Counted from the first letter of the stretch, positions 36,851 through 45,981 are shown. The stretch is 64,000 bases of DNA from Massilia rubra (GCF_011682065.1 NZ_VUYU01000021.1:55205-119204), one strand, 5' to 3'. A program made the numbers and translations. Notes: a model not told the origin generated them from the sequence alone.

Positions 36851-37675
36851 TCAGCGCAGCAAAAAATTCCCTTTCTTCGCCTGCGGCAATCCCCCTTCGG
36901 CAACGGTATCATCCTTGAGCAACACCCCCGACATCCCGCGCTGCCTGGCTTGCGTCAACAGATAATGCAGCCGGTATGCCGCCTCTTCATAGCTCAGCCC
37001 GGCCGGCCGCACATTCGAAATGCAGTTACGGTCGGCATCGGTCAAGCCCACGCGCGGCGCCCAGCTCAGGTAGACGCCCATGCTGTCCGGTGAACTGAGC
37101 CCCGGCCGCTCGCCGATCAGCACCGCCACCGCGCGCGCGTTGAGCAAGGCGCCGATCTCGTCGCCAATCGCCACCCGCGCCTGGCTGGCGATCACGATCG
37201 GCCCGAGGCTCCACTGCTCGTGTTCCTGCGCCTGTTCCTGTCCCTCCGCCTTGCCCAAGCGCGCCAGCAGCACCGCCACGAAAGCGCGCGCATTCTGTTC
37301 GATCGCCAGCGCCGACAAGCCGTCGCCGATGACCAGCGCCAGGTCGCACGAAGCCGGGGCCGCCGCCAGCAGCGCGGCGCGCGACGGCGCATCGAGCATG
37401 CGGCCCAGGTCCGGACGCTGCAGGTAGCTGGCGCGGTCCGGGCAGGCGCTGTGCACGCTCAGGCAGGCGTGCCCATCCCCGGCCAGCGCCGTCGCCAGCG
37501 CATCCGCGTCGAGCGCCATGTGGACCGCGTCGCGCGCGCGCGCATGCGCCAACTGGAAATCGAGCTGCGCCGACGTCGGTACGCTCACGCCGCTGCGCCC
37601 GAGCGCAATGCGCGCCTGGGTCAGCCCGCGCAAGGCTTGCCATGGATTGGACAGTACATGCTTCGATTGGTTCAT
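36851..37675 (-). CDS. eutC: EutC, ethanolamine ammonia-lyase small subunit
   Basis: A 274-residue EutC. Typical features are LDFQLAHARARDAVH, DLALVIGDGLSALAI, and the C-terminal RPAGLSYEEAAYRLHYLL. The start at 37675 overlaps the eutB stop by 4 bases (ATGA). A longer frame through eutB is not real. With EutB it forms the B12-dependent lyase that splits ethanolamine to acetaldehyde and ammonia. Confidence 0.95.
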   Translation of the reverse strand: MNQSKHVLSNPWQALRGLTQARIALGRSGVSVPTSAQLDFQLAHARARDAVHMALDADALATALAGDGHACLSVHSACPDRASYLQRPDLGRMLDAPSRAALLAAAPASCDLALVIGDGLSALAIEQNARAFVAVLLARLGKAEGQEQAQEHEQWSLGPIVIASQARVAIGDEIGALLNARAVAVLIGERPGLSSPDSMGVYLSWAPRVGLTDADRNCISNVRPAGLSYEEAAYRLHYLLTQARQRGMSGVLLKDDTVAEGGLPQAKKGNFLLR

Positions 37676-39066
37676 AAACGCTGCAAGGCTTGTTGAAAAA
37701 CGGGCGCCAGGGCGTCCGGCAGTTGGGCGGCGCCAGTGCCGCAAAAGATCTCCATGCGGTGCAGCCAGGCTTCGAATTCCGGCGCGGCGCGCAGGCCCAG
37801 CACACGGCGCGCGTACAAGGCGTCGTGAAAGGACGTGCTCTGGTAATTGAGCATGATGTCGTCCGAGCCCGGCACGCCCATGACGAAGTTGCAGCCGGCC
37901 GCGCCGAGCATGGTCAGCAGCACGTCCATATCGTCCTGGTCGGCTTCGGCATGGTTGGTGTAGCAGACGTCGCACCCCATCGGCAAGCCGAGCAGCTTGG
38001 CGCAGAAGTGGTCTTCCAGCCCGGCGCGGATGATCTGCTTGCCGTCGTACAGGTATTCCGGCCCGATGAAGCCGACCACCGAGTTCACCAGCAGCGGCTT
38101 GAAGGCGCGCGCGACCGCGTAGGCGCGCGCTTCGCAGGTTTGCTGGTCGAGCCCGTGATGGGCGTTGGCCGACAGCGCGCTGCCCTGGCCGGTTTCGAAA
38201 TACATGACGTTGTCGCCCACCGTGCCGCGTCCCAGCGACAGGGCGGCGCTGCGCGCTTCGGCCAGCAGCGCCAGATCGATGCCGAAGCTGCGGTTGGCCG
38301 CCTCGGTCCCGGCCACCGACTGGAATACCAGGTCGACCGGCGCGCCGCGCCTGATCGCCTCGATGGTGTTGGTGACGTGGGTCAGCACGCACGACTGGGT
38401 CGGAATCTGGTACCGGGCAATGACGGCGTCGAGCATGCCGACCAGGGTGACCACCTGGGCCACGTTGTCGGTGGCCGGGTTGATGCCGATCACGGCGTCG
38501 CCGCTGCCGTACATCAGGCCGTCGAGCATGCTGGCGGCGATGCCGGTGGCGTCGTCGGTCGGGTGGTTCGGTTGCAGGCGCGTGGCCATGCGGCCGTCGA
38601 GCCCGAGCGTGTTGCGAAAGGCCGTGATCACGCGGCATTTGCGCGCCACCAGCACCAGGTCCTGGATGCGCATGATTTTCGACACCGCCGCCGCAATCTC
38701 CGGCGTGATGCCGGGCGCGACAAAGGCCAGCAGCGCGCTGTCGGCGGCGTCGCCCAGCAGCCAGTTGCGCAGGTCGCCGACGGTCAGGTGGGCGATCGGC
38801 GCGAAGGCGGCCGCATCGTGGCTGTCGACGATCAGGCGCGTGACTTCATCGTCTTCATAGGGAATCGGGGGATTGTCGAGAATGGTGCGCAGCGGCAAGT
38901 CGGCCAGGGCCATCTGGGCCGCCACCCGTTCTTCGGCGCTGGCCGCCGCCACGCCCGCCAGCAGGTCGCCCGAGCGGGCCGGCGAGGCGCGCGCCATCAA
39001 GTCCTTGAGGTCGCGAAAGCCGTAGGTGCGCGGCCCGACCATGTGCGAAAACCGCTGTGTTGTCAC
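37672..39066 (-). CDS. eutB: EutB, ethanolamine ammonia-lyase large subunit
   Basis: A 464-residue EutB, full length. Family stretches include YGFRDLKDLMARASPARSGD at the N-terminus and CYTNHAEADQDDMD with the B12-binding environment. GTG start at 39066 with GGAG five bases upstream. The operon is eutB-eutC only: no microcompartment, reactivase or eutR gene is present, and no ethanolamine permease is seen in the window. The promoter must lie in the 51 bases before the palindromic element or inside it. Confidence 0.95.
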   Translation of the reverse strand: MTTQRFSHMVGPRTYGFRDLKDLMARASPARSGDLLAGVAAASAEERVAAQMALADLPLRTILDNPPIPYEDDEVTRLIVDSHDAAAFAPIAHLTVGDLRNWLLGDAADSALLAFVAPGITPEIAAAVSKIMRIQDLVLVARKCRVITAFRNTLGLDGRMATRLQPNHPTDDATGIAASMLDGLMYGSGDAVIGINPATDNVAQVVTLVGMLDAVIARYQIPTQSCVLTHVTNTIEAIRRGAPVDLVFQSVAGTEAANRSFGIDLALLAEARSAALSLGRGTVGDNVMYFETGQGSALSANAHHGLDQQTCEARAYAVARAFKPLLVNSVVGFIGPEYLYDGKQIIRAGLEDHFCAKLLGLPMGCDVCYTNHAEADQDDMDVLLTMLGAAGCNFVMGVPGSDDIMLNYQSTSFHDALYARRVLGLRAAPEFEAWLHRMEIFCGTGAAQLPDALAPVFQQALQRL

Positions 39067-39117
39067 GGGGGCTCCGGGGGCGGTGGTTGGCGTGGAACGA
39101 GCATAGCATGGACTGGC

Positions 39118-39279
39118 TAAGAGCCTATCTCAGTAGATCGGGGGAAGCTGATGGCGATGCATGGCAAGCGAGGGCAAGGCGCGAGGAGGCCGCATGGCTA
39201 GCCATGCAACGACGAGTAACGCGGCACTCGCTTGCCAGGCGCGCCAGCAGCGACTCCGATCTACTGAGATAGGCTCTTA
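39118..39279. mobile_element. 162-bp palindromic element with 24-bp perfect terminal inverted repeats
   Basis: The left end begins TAAGAGCCTATCTCAGTAG (39118-39141) and is matched exactly in inverse at 39256-39279. Inside are a second inverted pair (GGCAAGCGAG / CTCGCTTGCC) and a central palindrome GCATGGCTAGCCATGC, so the element could fold into one long cruciform or hairpin. No transposase is encoded. It looks like a MITE. The terminal TTA at 39277-39279 is the stop codon of the neighbouring hydrolase gene. Confidence 0.75.
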
Positions 39280-40494
39280 CAGCAGGTCCGCGCGCGGATA
39301 GCCCCAGCCCGGTACGCCGGCGGGGCAGGGTTGGCCGTTTTTCTCGTCCAGCGGCAAGGTGGTGAAATTGCCTCTCGGCGTGGTGCTGAAGCGCACGTCG
39401 GAAGCGTTGTCCGTGCCCAGCGCGGGCATGCGCGCAAAGCGCAGCCAGGCATCGAAACGACAGTTGCCCGCCTGCAGCGCGCGCAAGCGGGCCAACGATG
39501 CTTCCTGACTCCAGTTGATGAGCAGTTGCGTGCCTGGCCCGGGCGCGCCTTCGGACAGGGCGGCCGGGCAAGCGTCGAGCGCGAGCACCTTCGGTGCGAT
39601 GCTGAGCATGCCGCGCCGCAGGCGGTAGCTGCCGGCAACGTTGTCGCGTTCGGCCGAGACGAAGATCCAGCACAGCGGATTGGCGGGAAACGCCGTCATC
39701 GAGGTATCGAGTAGGGTGCTGGCCGGATCGAGCTGGCGCAGGTGGTCGGCCACGATGGTCTTGCCCTGCCGCATTGCGGCGCCCTGGACCGCCACGAAGC
39801 CGAGCGCGACCAGCAGTGCCGCGCACAAGGCTTGCTTGCCGGTCTTGCCGGCGCGCTGTTGCAGCAGGGCCAGGCCGGCGCCGAAGGCGAGCAGGGCCGC
39901 CAGCGAGCCCCAGTGCAGGAAACCGCGCACGGTGAAATAGGCCAGCATGCCGGACAGCGCGACCAGCGGCAGCGCACGCCAGAAGCGGTTGCCAAGCATC
40001 ATCGCCAGCGGTACCGCGCCGGCCACCCAGAACATCGGTTCCAGGATGAAGACCATGTCGCCATACACCCAGCGAGTGTTGAACGGATAAAACGGATGCA
40101 CGCCGTAGGAGTTCAAGGCATCCATGCCCAGGTGCAGCAGGAAACCGGCGGTGACCGCCGCCAGCAGCCCGGCGCGGGCCGGTTTGCTGGCGCGCAACAG
40201 GGCGCGCGCGCCCGGCCACAGCAGCCACAGCAGGGCGACCAGCAGCAGCGCCTGGGGAATTTCGAGCAACAAAGTGTGGGTGTGGCCGCGATGATGCAGC
40301 AGGTAGCCCAGCGGACTTGGCAGGAGGCCGCTGAGCACCAGGTCGAGGTCGGGGAAATTGCTGGCGGCCCAGCACGAAACCAGCATCAGGCGGCGCCGGG
40401 TGCGCTGCGAGGCCGGATCGGCTTCGGCCGGCAAACTACGGTGAACCAATTCGCCGGCGGCCAGTCCAATTAACGAGTGACTTAAATTATCCAT
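39277..40494 (-). CDS. DUF457/YdjM-type membrane-bound metal-dependent hydrolase
   Basis: A 405-residue membrane protein. The N-terminal DNLSHSLIGLAAGEL, NFPDLDLVL, HHRGHTHTLL and HLGMDALNSYG contain the His/Asp residues typical of the DUF457 (YdjM) family. Several membrane helices follow, then a C-terminal soluble part with LLINWSQEASLARL. The ATG at 40494 gives the conserved start. The TAA stop lies in the end of the palindromic element, so the original C-terminus may have been altered. A decayed copy of its 5' end lies at 41311-41400. Confidence 0.82.
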   Translation of the reverse strand: MDNLSHSLIGLAAGELVHRSLPAEADPASQRTRRRLMLVSCWAASNFPDLDLVLSGLLPSPLGYLLHHRGHTHTLLLEIPQALLLVALLWLLWPGARALLRASKPARAGLLAAVTAGFLLHLGMDALNSYGVHPFYPFNTRWVYGDMVFILEPMFWVAGAVPLAMMLGNRFWRALPLVALSGMLAYFTVRGFLHWGSLAALLAFGAGLALLQQRAGKTGKQALCAALLVALGFVAVQGAAMRQGKTIVADHLRQLDPASTLLDTSMTAFPANPLCWIFVSAERDNVAGSYRLRRGMLSIAPKVLALDACPAALSEGAPGPGTQLLINWSQEASLARLRALQAGNCRFDAWLRFARMPALGTDNASDVRFSTTPRGNFTTLPLDEKNGQPCPAGVPGWGYPRADLL

Positions 40495-40554
40495 GGCGGC
40501 GATCTTACCGTGCCGGCTGTATTCCTGCCGAGCTGGCAAACGGTGCCGGATGTC

Positions 40555-41262
40555 CTATCTGGATGTATCGGCGTTCATGGTGGCGACAAATCTCGCCATG
40601 TGGCGTCCGGCGATGGCGTTGATGTTGTCGCTGGTTTTGGCGCCGAAATACATCAGGATCTCCTTGTTCAAGGCTGGGCTTACGCGCGTCAGTTTCTTGC
40701 CGAGAGCAGAATCGCCGTTGGCAAGAATGACGTCATTTTCCGCCTCTGTAAACAGGTGATCGTATTTGTCCCACGCCGCCGGATCGGCCACGCCGGTGCG
40801 GCGCTTGTCCTCCTTGATTCGGGCACTGACATCGATGGTCTTTTGATAGGCGCTGCTGGCATAAAACGCCGCCAGCTCCTTGAGCTCGGCGTCGGTGAAA
40901 TAGCGTGGGTAGATCGTTTGCGCCATGTCGCTGATCAGCGCTGGCAGGTTCATCGACTTGTCGCGTATTTTCAAGTCCGCAGCCAGCGCGGCAGACCATG
41001 CGGGAAGCATGGCCAGCGCGCGCTTGCGTTGCGCTTGACTTAGTTGCGGTGCGGCATTCAATTTTTCCTCCAGCATCTTTTGCAAGGTTGCGGCATGACG
41101 CGTTGCGGAGCTGTCGAGGTAGGCCCGGTATTTTTCTTCGATGTGTTCCGCTGTCACGATCGTTTGCAGCGCTCGCATCGTTTCGGCGCCCGGCTCGGCC
41201 GCGTGCGTCGTCGGGCAGAGGCAGATCAACGCCAGGGCAAGGATACGGATCGGTTTCAACAT
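40555..41262 (-). CDS. exported DUF2059-family protein
   Basis: A 235-residue exported protein with a signal peptide ending near THA/AE. The C-terminal half (LPALISDMAQTIYPRYFTDA, ELKELAAFYASSAYQKTI) is the DUF2059 signature. Function unknown. It lies between the hydrolase gene and the hydrolase fragment, in the same orientation. Confidence 0.8.
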   Translation of the reverse strand: MLKPIRILALALICLCPTTHAAEPGAETMRALQTIVTAEHIEEKYRAYLDSSATRHAATLQKMLEEKLNAAPQLSQAQRKRALAMLPAWSAALAADLKIRDKSMNLPALISDMAQTIYPRYFTDAELKELAAFYASSAYQKTIDVSARIKEDKRRTGVADPAAWDKYDHLFTEAENDVILANGDSALGKKLTRVSPALNKEILMYFGAKTSDNINAIAGRHMARFVATMNADTSR

Positions 41263-41310
41263 GGTTGACTCCTGTTAGCACCAGGTCGACATGACAGCGG
41301 GCGCGATTTT

Positions 41311-41400
41311 CATCGGTCGGAAAAATTCGGTGAACCAGTTCGCCCAAGGCCAGTCAAACGATTGATTGATCTGCATTATCCATGACGGCGATCTTACCGC
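41311..41400 (-). pseudogene. decayed 5' fragment of the DUF457 hydrolase gene
   Basis: On the minus strand from the ATG at 41383 the fragment reads MDNADQSIV, stop, LALGELVHRIFPTDEN. This aligns with MDNLSHSLIGLAAGELVHRSLPAEAD of the intact gene at 40494, with GGA changed to TGA. Upstream bases (CGCCGTCATGGATAAT) also match. The homology fades to the left of about 41311. Confidence 0.8.
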
Positions 41401-41553
41401 GCCGGCGTCGTTCACGCCGACCAGCTTGCTGCTACGGAGCCGTCATGCCAACAGGGCCGGGTGAGGGCGTTCGAGCGGGCGAAGATGCCTGGGGCGGGCA
41501 GGGCTTATCTGGTTTTGCGCTGCCCGCGCGTCACCGGATTGAAGGAGGCCAAC

Positions 41554-42396
41554 ATGGAGTACAAAACGATTCTCGTGCATGTCGACGAGTCGGCGCAGGC
41601 CGCTGTGCGGATTGATGCGGCGGCACGGCTTGCCATCGAGCATAGCGCGCATCTGATCGGCACGGCGCTGACCAACCTGCCGCCGCGCTTGCTGGCGCTG
41701 AGCGGCCTCGACCCCAGCTTGCCGCCAATGCAAGCGCCGCTGGTGGAACTGCGGCGCCTGGCCGACAGCGCGCTCGACGCCTTCGAGCAGCGGGCCGCTG
41801 CGCTTGGCGTGCTGTCGGTCGAGCGGCGCCGGCTGGAAGAAGAGATCGGGCTGGGCATGAGCTTGCAGGCACGCTATTGCGACCTGGTCGTGATCGGCCA
41901 GCACAATGCCGCCCATCCCATGCCGGGTATACGGGCCGATTTTCCAGAGTATGTCTTGCTCAATTCGGCCAAGCCGGTGCTGGTCGTTCCCGCCACGGCG
42001 TCGCAGGGGCTGCTGTTGGGGCAGCGCATTGTGGTCGGCTGGAACGGCAGCGCCCCGGCCAGCCGCGCGATCGCCAGTGCGATTCCATTGATGCAGCGGG
42101 CGCGCCAGGTCGATATCGTCGTCGTCGATGCGCGCGCGCAGGGCGACCTGCACGGCGCCATGCCGGGTGCGGACCTCGCCTTGTACCTGGCGCGGCATGG
42201 CCTGCGTGTCAACGTGCGCGACATCGACAGTCACATCGATCCGGGGCGGGCCTTGCTCGCGGCGGCGGGCGAGGCTGGCGCCGACCTGATCGTGATGGGC
42301 GCGTATGGCCGTTCGCGCTTCCGTGAAGTCTTGCTCGGCGGCGCGACCAGGACCGTGCTCAGGTCGTCTACCTTGCCGCTCTGGATGATGCATTAA
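41554..42396 (+). CDS. tandem-domain universal stress protein
   Basis: A 280-residue protein made of two UspA folds. The first begins YKTILVHVDES; the second ends with the ATP-binding pattern GAYGRSRFREVLLGGATRTV. AGGAGG precedes the ATG at 41554 by six bases. Proteins of this build respond to nutrient and redox stress; the specific role is unknown. Transcribed divergently from the hydrolase fragment. Confidence 0.88.
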   Translation: MEYKTILVHVDESAQAAVRIDAAARLAIEHSAHLIGTALTNLPPRLLALSGLDPSLPPMQAPLVELRRLADSALDAFEQRAAALGVLSVERRRLEEEIGLGMSLQARYCDLVVIGQHNAAHPMPGIRADFPEYVLLNSAKPVLVVPATASQGLLLGQRIVVGWNGSAPASRAIASAIPLMQRARQVDIVVVDARAQGDLHGAMPGADLALYLARHGLRVNVRDIDSHIDPGRALLAAAGEAGADLIVMGAYGRSRFREVLLGGATRTVLRSSTLPLWMMH

Positions 42397-42598
42397 GCGT
42401 GGCTGAGTAGAATCGCGGCGCGGCCGGGGTGGCGGTCGCGGCGGCGTTGTTCTTCGTTGTTTGTCCGGCGATGCGGCATGCGGGCATGGCTGGCGGCCTC
42501 GCAAGAGAATCAGGCAAGCCTGCGCGAGGATTGGATCTTGGCGCGCAGTCGTGTTGCGGCTTACACTGGCGGCTGACGAACCCGCCACCGAGGAGCCG

Positions 42599-43531
42599 AT
42601 GCCAACCCCGCCAAGCAGACAAGACCGGATGATCGCCTTGCTGGGCACGCTGGCGCCGTCCGAAGGCTACACCGCCTCCGTCCTCGAGGCGGTGGGCTTC
42701 ATGCGCGCGAATCACGCCTTGGCGCGCACGCCGGTGTTGTACGAGCCCTGTATCGTGATCGTTTGCCAGGGGCGCAAGCGGGGGTATCTGGGTGAGCGGA
42801 GCTTTATCTACGATGCCCAGCAATATCTGGTGTTGTCGGTTCCCTTGCCGTTCGAAAGCGAAACCGAGGCCAGCGAAGCCGAGCCACTGCTTGCCTTCAA
42901 GATGCACATCGACCTGGCAGTCGCTGCCGAACTGGCGCTGGCGCTAGGTCCGGCGCCACCGACGCACAACGCGCCGGTGAGCATGTGCTCGACCGCCATG
43001 GACGATGTCCTCGGCGACGCCGTGCTGCGCCTGCTTGAAGTGCTGCTATGCCCGGTGGAGGCGCAGGTGCTGGGGCCGGGCATCATGCGCGAGATCCTGT
43101 ATCGCGTGCTGACGGGCGAGCAGGGCGGTGCTGTGCGCGCGGCACTGGCGCAGCACAGCCAGTTCGGCAAGATCGGCAAGGCGCTGCGCCGCATTCACGC
43201 GGGTTTCAGCGGCGAGCTGGACGTGTCAACCCTGGCGCAGGAAGCGGGGATGAGCGTGGCTGCCTTTCACGCCAACTTCAAGGCGGTCACGCAGACGTCG
43301 CCGATCCAGTATCTCAAGAGTACGCGCCTGCACAAGGCGCGCCTGTTGATGGTGCAGGAAGGCCTGAGCGCCGCCACCGCCTCGAATCGGGTCGGCTACG
43401 AAAGCAGTTCGCAGTTCAGCCGTGAATTCAAGCGCTTTTTCGGCCGCAGTCCGGTACAGGAAGCGGCCGTGATGAAAACGGTCCTGAGCCAGTCGCCGAA
43501 GGAGGCGCCGGCTTACGTGACGGCGCATTGA
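42599..43531 (+). CDS. AraC-family regulator with AraC_N domain
   Basis: A 310-residue regulator. The N-terminal domain (FMRANHALARTPVLYEPCIV, YLVLSVPLPFE) matches the AraC_N type. Two helix-turn-helix units follow (LDVSTLAQEAGMSVAAFHANF, GYESSSQFSREFKRFFG). GAGGAG precedes the ATG at 42599. No catabolic or transport target is adjacent, so its regulon is unknown. Confidence 0.88.
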   Translation: MPTPPSRQDRMIALLGTLAPSEGYTASVLEAVGFMRANHALARTPVLYEPCIVIVCQGRKRGYLGERSFIYDAQQYLVLSVPLPFESETEASEAEPLLAFKMHIDLAVAAELALALGPAPPTHNAPVSMCSTAMDDVLGDAVLRLLEVLLCPVEAQVLGPGIMREILYRVLTGEQGGAVRAALAQHSQFGKIGKALRRIHAGFSGELDVSTLAQEAGMSVAAFHANFKAVTQTSPIQYLKSTRLHKARLLMVQEGLSAATASNRVGYESSSQFSREFKRFFGRSPVQEAAVMKTVLSQSPKEAPAYVTAH

Positions 43532-43601
43532 TCGGGCAGGGCGGTTGTTCGCCTGCCGAGGCGCCGCGCTTGTGGTGAAACGTGATCGAGAAGGATTGCC
43601 G

Positions 43602-44129
43602 ATGACTGAGAAACAGATAAAAGAGGCAATTTCGCGAGAGTTTCTCAGGATTCTCGCGCTTGGACATGGATTTAAGGTAATTGAACCAAGCCCCGATCAT
43701 GGCGTTGATATCGTTATCTACCCTGTCATGCCGCATCCTGTGCAAGCGGGCAAGTCGCGTTATCTGGATTCGCAGCATAAACTTGATTTCCAAGTAAAGG
43801 CAACGACCCTGGCAGGTGTCATTGATATGGGTGACTTCATCAAATTCGATCTTGAAGTGAAGAATTATAACGATCTGGTCTATCGCCGCAACGACATGCT
43901 TCCGCTACATCTTGTTGTTGCCGTTCTTGATTCCTCGCCGCCAAATTGCCTCAGTGTCGATGACCGGAAGCTGTGTTTGGCCTGTACCGGGTACTGGTTT
44001 CTTCCGGAGGAGGGCGCCCGAACAAGTTTGAATGCGCGACAGGTTCGTATTACGATACCAAAAACGAACAGACTTGAATCAGGATTCGTTCGCGACAGGT
44101 TCGTTCAGCTGGGACTTACTCATGACTAA
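43602..44129 (+). CDS. DUF4365-like protein with a PD-(D/E)xK-type nuclease pattern
   Basis: A 175-residue protein. A helical start (KQIKEAISREFLRILALGHG) is followed by D36 in DHGVDIVIY and Q64-x-K66 in KLDFQVKAT. This D...QxK layout is seen in DUF4365 and related PD-(D/E)xK nucleases. I chose the ATG at 43602 (GAAGGA upstream). GC is visibly lower than the flanks. It overlaps the next gene by 8 bases, so the two are co-translated. Nuclease activity is inferred; the target is unknown. Confidence 0.65.
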   Translation: MTEKQIKEAISREFLRILALGHGFKVIEPSPDHGVDIVIYPVMPHPVQAGKSRYLDSQHKLDFQVKATTLAGVIDMGDFIKFDLEVKNYNDLVYRRNDMLPLHLVVAVLDSSPPNCLSVDDRKLCLACTGYWFLPEEGARTSLNARQVRITIPKTNRLESGFVRDRFVQLGLTHD

Positions 44130-45285
44130 CGATGACCAAGACGTATTATCACTGACCCTCGGACTGAAGAGTTTTCTTGATGAGGCAGGCTGGCAAGAGA
44201 TTCGTCGTGTGCGTAATGCAGTTTTGTACGCGGCACCTGCATCACTGGGTATTGAAGGGAACTACACCGTCGCGCTGCCGCAGGATACGTCGGCGCCTGG
44301 CGCCGCACGCTTGTTGCATGGTTGCGCTAACGCGCTTGTGGACGTTTACGGATACGGCAGCGTGGGCGACCTTCTGAACCGCGCTGCGGCGGTCACCGAT
44401 CAGACCGTGCCGACACGCATCGTAACGCGCTTCATCGATGACGCCACGCGCTACGGCGCTATCCCGCTCGCAGAACTGGTCGCCTTCGTGACGAACATGC
44501 AGGATGGTCTGTACCGATGCGCGCGCTTCAAGATGGGCGCCGACACCAAGGAGTCCAATACAACTGCCCAGCATTTTGTCCGGCAATGCCGGTTTTTGCA
44601 GACTGCGGAGGGTAGCTTCGTGGCGAAAGTCGAGGTTCCGATCACCGTTCTGAAGAAGGCAGATTCATCGGGGAGGCAGGCGCTGACGTCGACAGAAATT
44701 TGTTCGTCGTTTTTCTCCGCCATTCATTTCATCAATCGGAACATCCTGGAATACGAAGACGCCTTTGACGCACCCGACACGCTGTCAAGCGCGATTGCCC
44801 TGTTTGACGTAGAACTGCTCGAATCGATCACCAGGCTGGTGGTTGGCCCTCAAATGGAGAGCATCGAATTCTTCATGGAGATGGGAACCGAATTACTCAA
44901 CTCGTCCACTGGTTTCCTGTCCCCCGTAAAACGGAAACGGGCTCATGAATTTCTTCAATTCATTACCAAGCAGCTACTGTGCGAAAACAATCTGGAGTTC
45001 ATCGGGAAAATTGTCGCGCTGCGTTCGCTACATCCACGGGGAAACAAAAACACTATTCGCGTCGTCGCGCGGAGTGGCAGAGACAAGGTGACCGTTTTGG
45101 CCACTCTAAGCAATGAGCAATATCAACGGGCCGTTCTCGCATACGGGAAGGAACGAGACGTCTGTTTGCGAGGACATGGAAGCAGGTTAAAGACGCAAAT
45201 CAGGCTGACCGAAGTCACTGGCTTCGAGGATTGCGATCCCGGGCACGGTACGCAGCAGCGGGCCGTCATCGCCTCGGGATCATAG
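44122..45285 (+). CDS. unknown protein, partner of the DUF4365-like nuclease
   Basis: A 387-residue protein with no family I recognise. The N-terminal third mixes helices and strands (LKSFLDEAGWQEIRRVRNAV). A central region is helix-rich (FFMEMGTELLNS, RKRAHEFLQFITKQLL). The last 70 residues (TIRVVARSGRDKVTVLATL, RLTEVTGFE) look like a small beta-barrel. No membrane segment, Walker motif or nuclease motif was found. The ATG overlaps the upstream stop. The pair shares low GC and may be a horizontally acquired module, possibly defensive. Confidence 0.6.
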   Translation: MTNDDQDVLSLTLGLKSFLDEAGWQEIRRVRNAVLYAAPASLGIEGNYTVALPQDTSAPGAARLLHGCANALVDVYGYGSVGDLLNRAAAVTDQTVPTRIVTRFIDDATRYGAIPLAELVAFVTNMQDGLYRCARFKMGADTKESNTTAQHFVRQCRFLQTAEGSFVAKVEVPITVLKKADSSGRQALTSTEICSSFFSAIHFINRNILEYEDAFDAPDTLSSAIALFDVELLESITRLVVGPQMESIEFFMEMGTELLNSSTGFLSPVKRKRAHEFLQFITKQLLCENNLEFIGKIVALRSLHPRGNKNTIRVVARSGRDKVTVLATLSNEQYQRAVLAYGKERDVCLRGHGSRLKTQIRLTEVTGFEDCDPGHGTQQRAVIASGS

Positions 45286-45335
45286 ACTGCGGTCGTGCAA
45301 ACGGCCTGAAGGCTGTTCGCTTTAGTCTTGTCCCC

Positions 45336-45842
45336 TCAGTTCGCCACCGAATGCAGCAACACCGTCGTCACGCCGCCATCCTGATCGACGATCAACTGGT
45401 ACAGCCGGTCGAATTCATCATCGCCGATATCGGTGCCCGGTTTTCCGCCAAACAAGCGCACCAGTTCCGGAACCGTATTCGAGTGGCCCACCACCAGCGC
45501 CGTCCCGCCCGCCGCCTTGACCTGCCCGACCAGCCTGGCGCCTTGCGCGGGATCGTAGGTGCGCACTTCCAGTCCCAGGGCGCTGGCCAGCGGCTGCGCC
45601 GTCTGCCGCGTACGCTGAGTCGTACTGCTGTAAATATGGGTGATGCCGGTCGACTTGAGGATGGCGGCAATATTGCCGGCGCGGGCCTTGCCCTGGGCCG
45701 TCAACTCCGGATCTTTCTCGACTGATCCCTTCTCGCCGTGCCGGACCAGGTAGATGATGGACGGATCGGCCGCCGCCAGGCCGGGCGCCAGCAGGGCTGC
45801 GGCGAGGAGGACGCCGCCAAGGAGGGAAGAACGGATGCGCAT
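45336..45842 (-). CDS. exported histidine phosphatase (SixA/PGM-like)
   Basis: A 168-residue protein with a signal peptide (residues 1-24, ending LAAA). It has the catalytic VRHGEKG motif, an Arg in TTQRTRQTA, and the second histidine in VVGHSNTVPE. These define the histidine phosphatase branch. The ATG at 45842 fits the signal peptide best. Its substrate in the periplasm is unknown. Confidence 0.85.
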   Translation of the reverse strand: MRIRSSLLGGVLLAAALLAPGLAAADPSIIYLVRHGEKGSVEKDPELTAQGKARAGNIAAILKSTGITHIYSSTTQRTRQTAQPLASALGLEVRTYDPAQGARLVGQVKAAGGTALVVGHSNTVPELVRLFGGKPGTDIGDDEFDRLYQLIVDQDGGVTTVLLHSVAN

Positions 45843-45981
45843 GCTCGGCTTTCGGAATGGTCGGGATGTAGGAACAGCAATGTAGCGCAGGCTGGCTGAA
45901 GGATGCAACTATTCCCCGCCGTTCCACCTCATCGGACCGCCTCTGCATGGTTGGCGCGTATCTTGCTTGTATGGTAAGTAC

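Noticed and set aside
36851..38638. 595-codon version of eutC
   Set aside because: The added N-terminus is out-of-frame eutB sequence. The start at 37675 overlaps the eutB stop, as expected.
39125..40375. Alternative 416-codon frame over the hydrolase gene
   Set aside because: Arg/Pro-rich translation with no motif. The overlapping frame starting at 40494 has the DUF457 His/Asp motifs and membrane helices.
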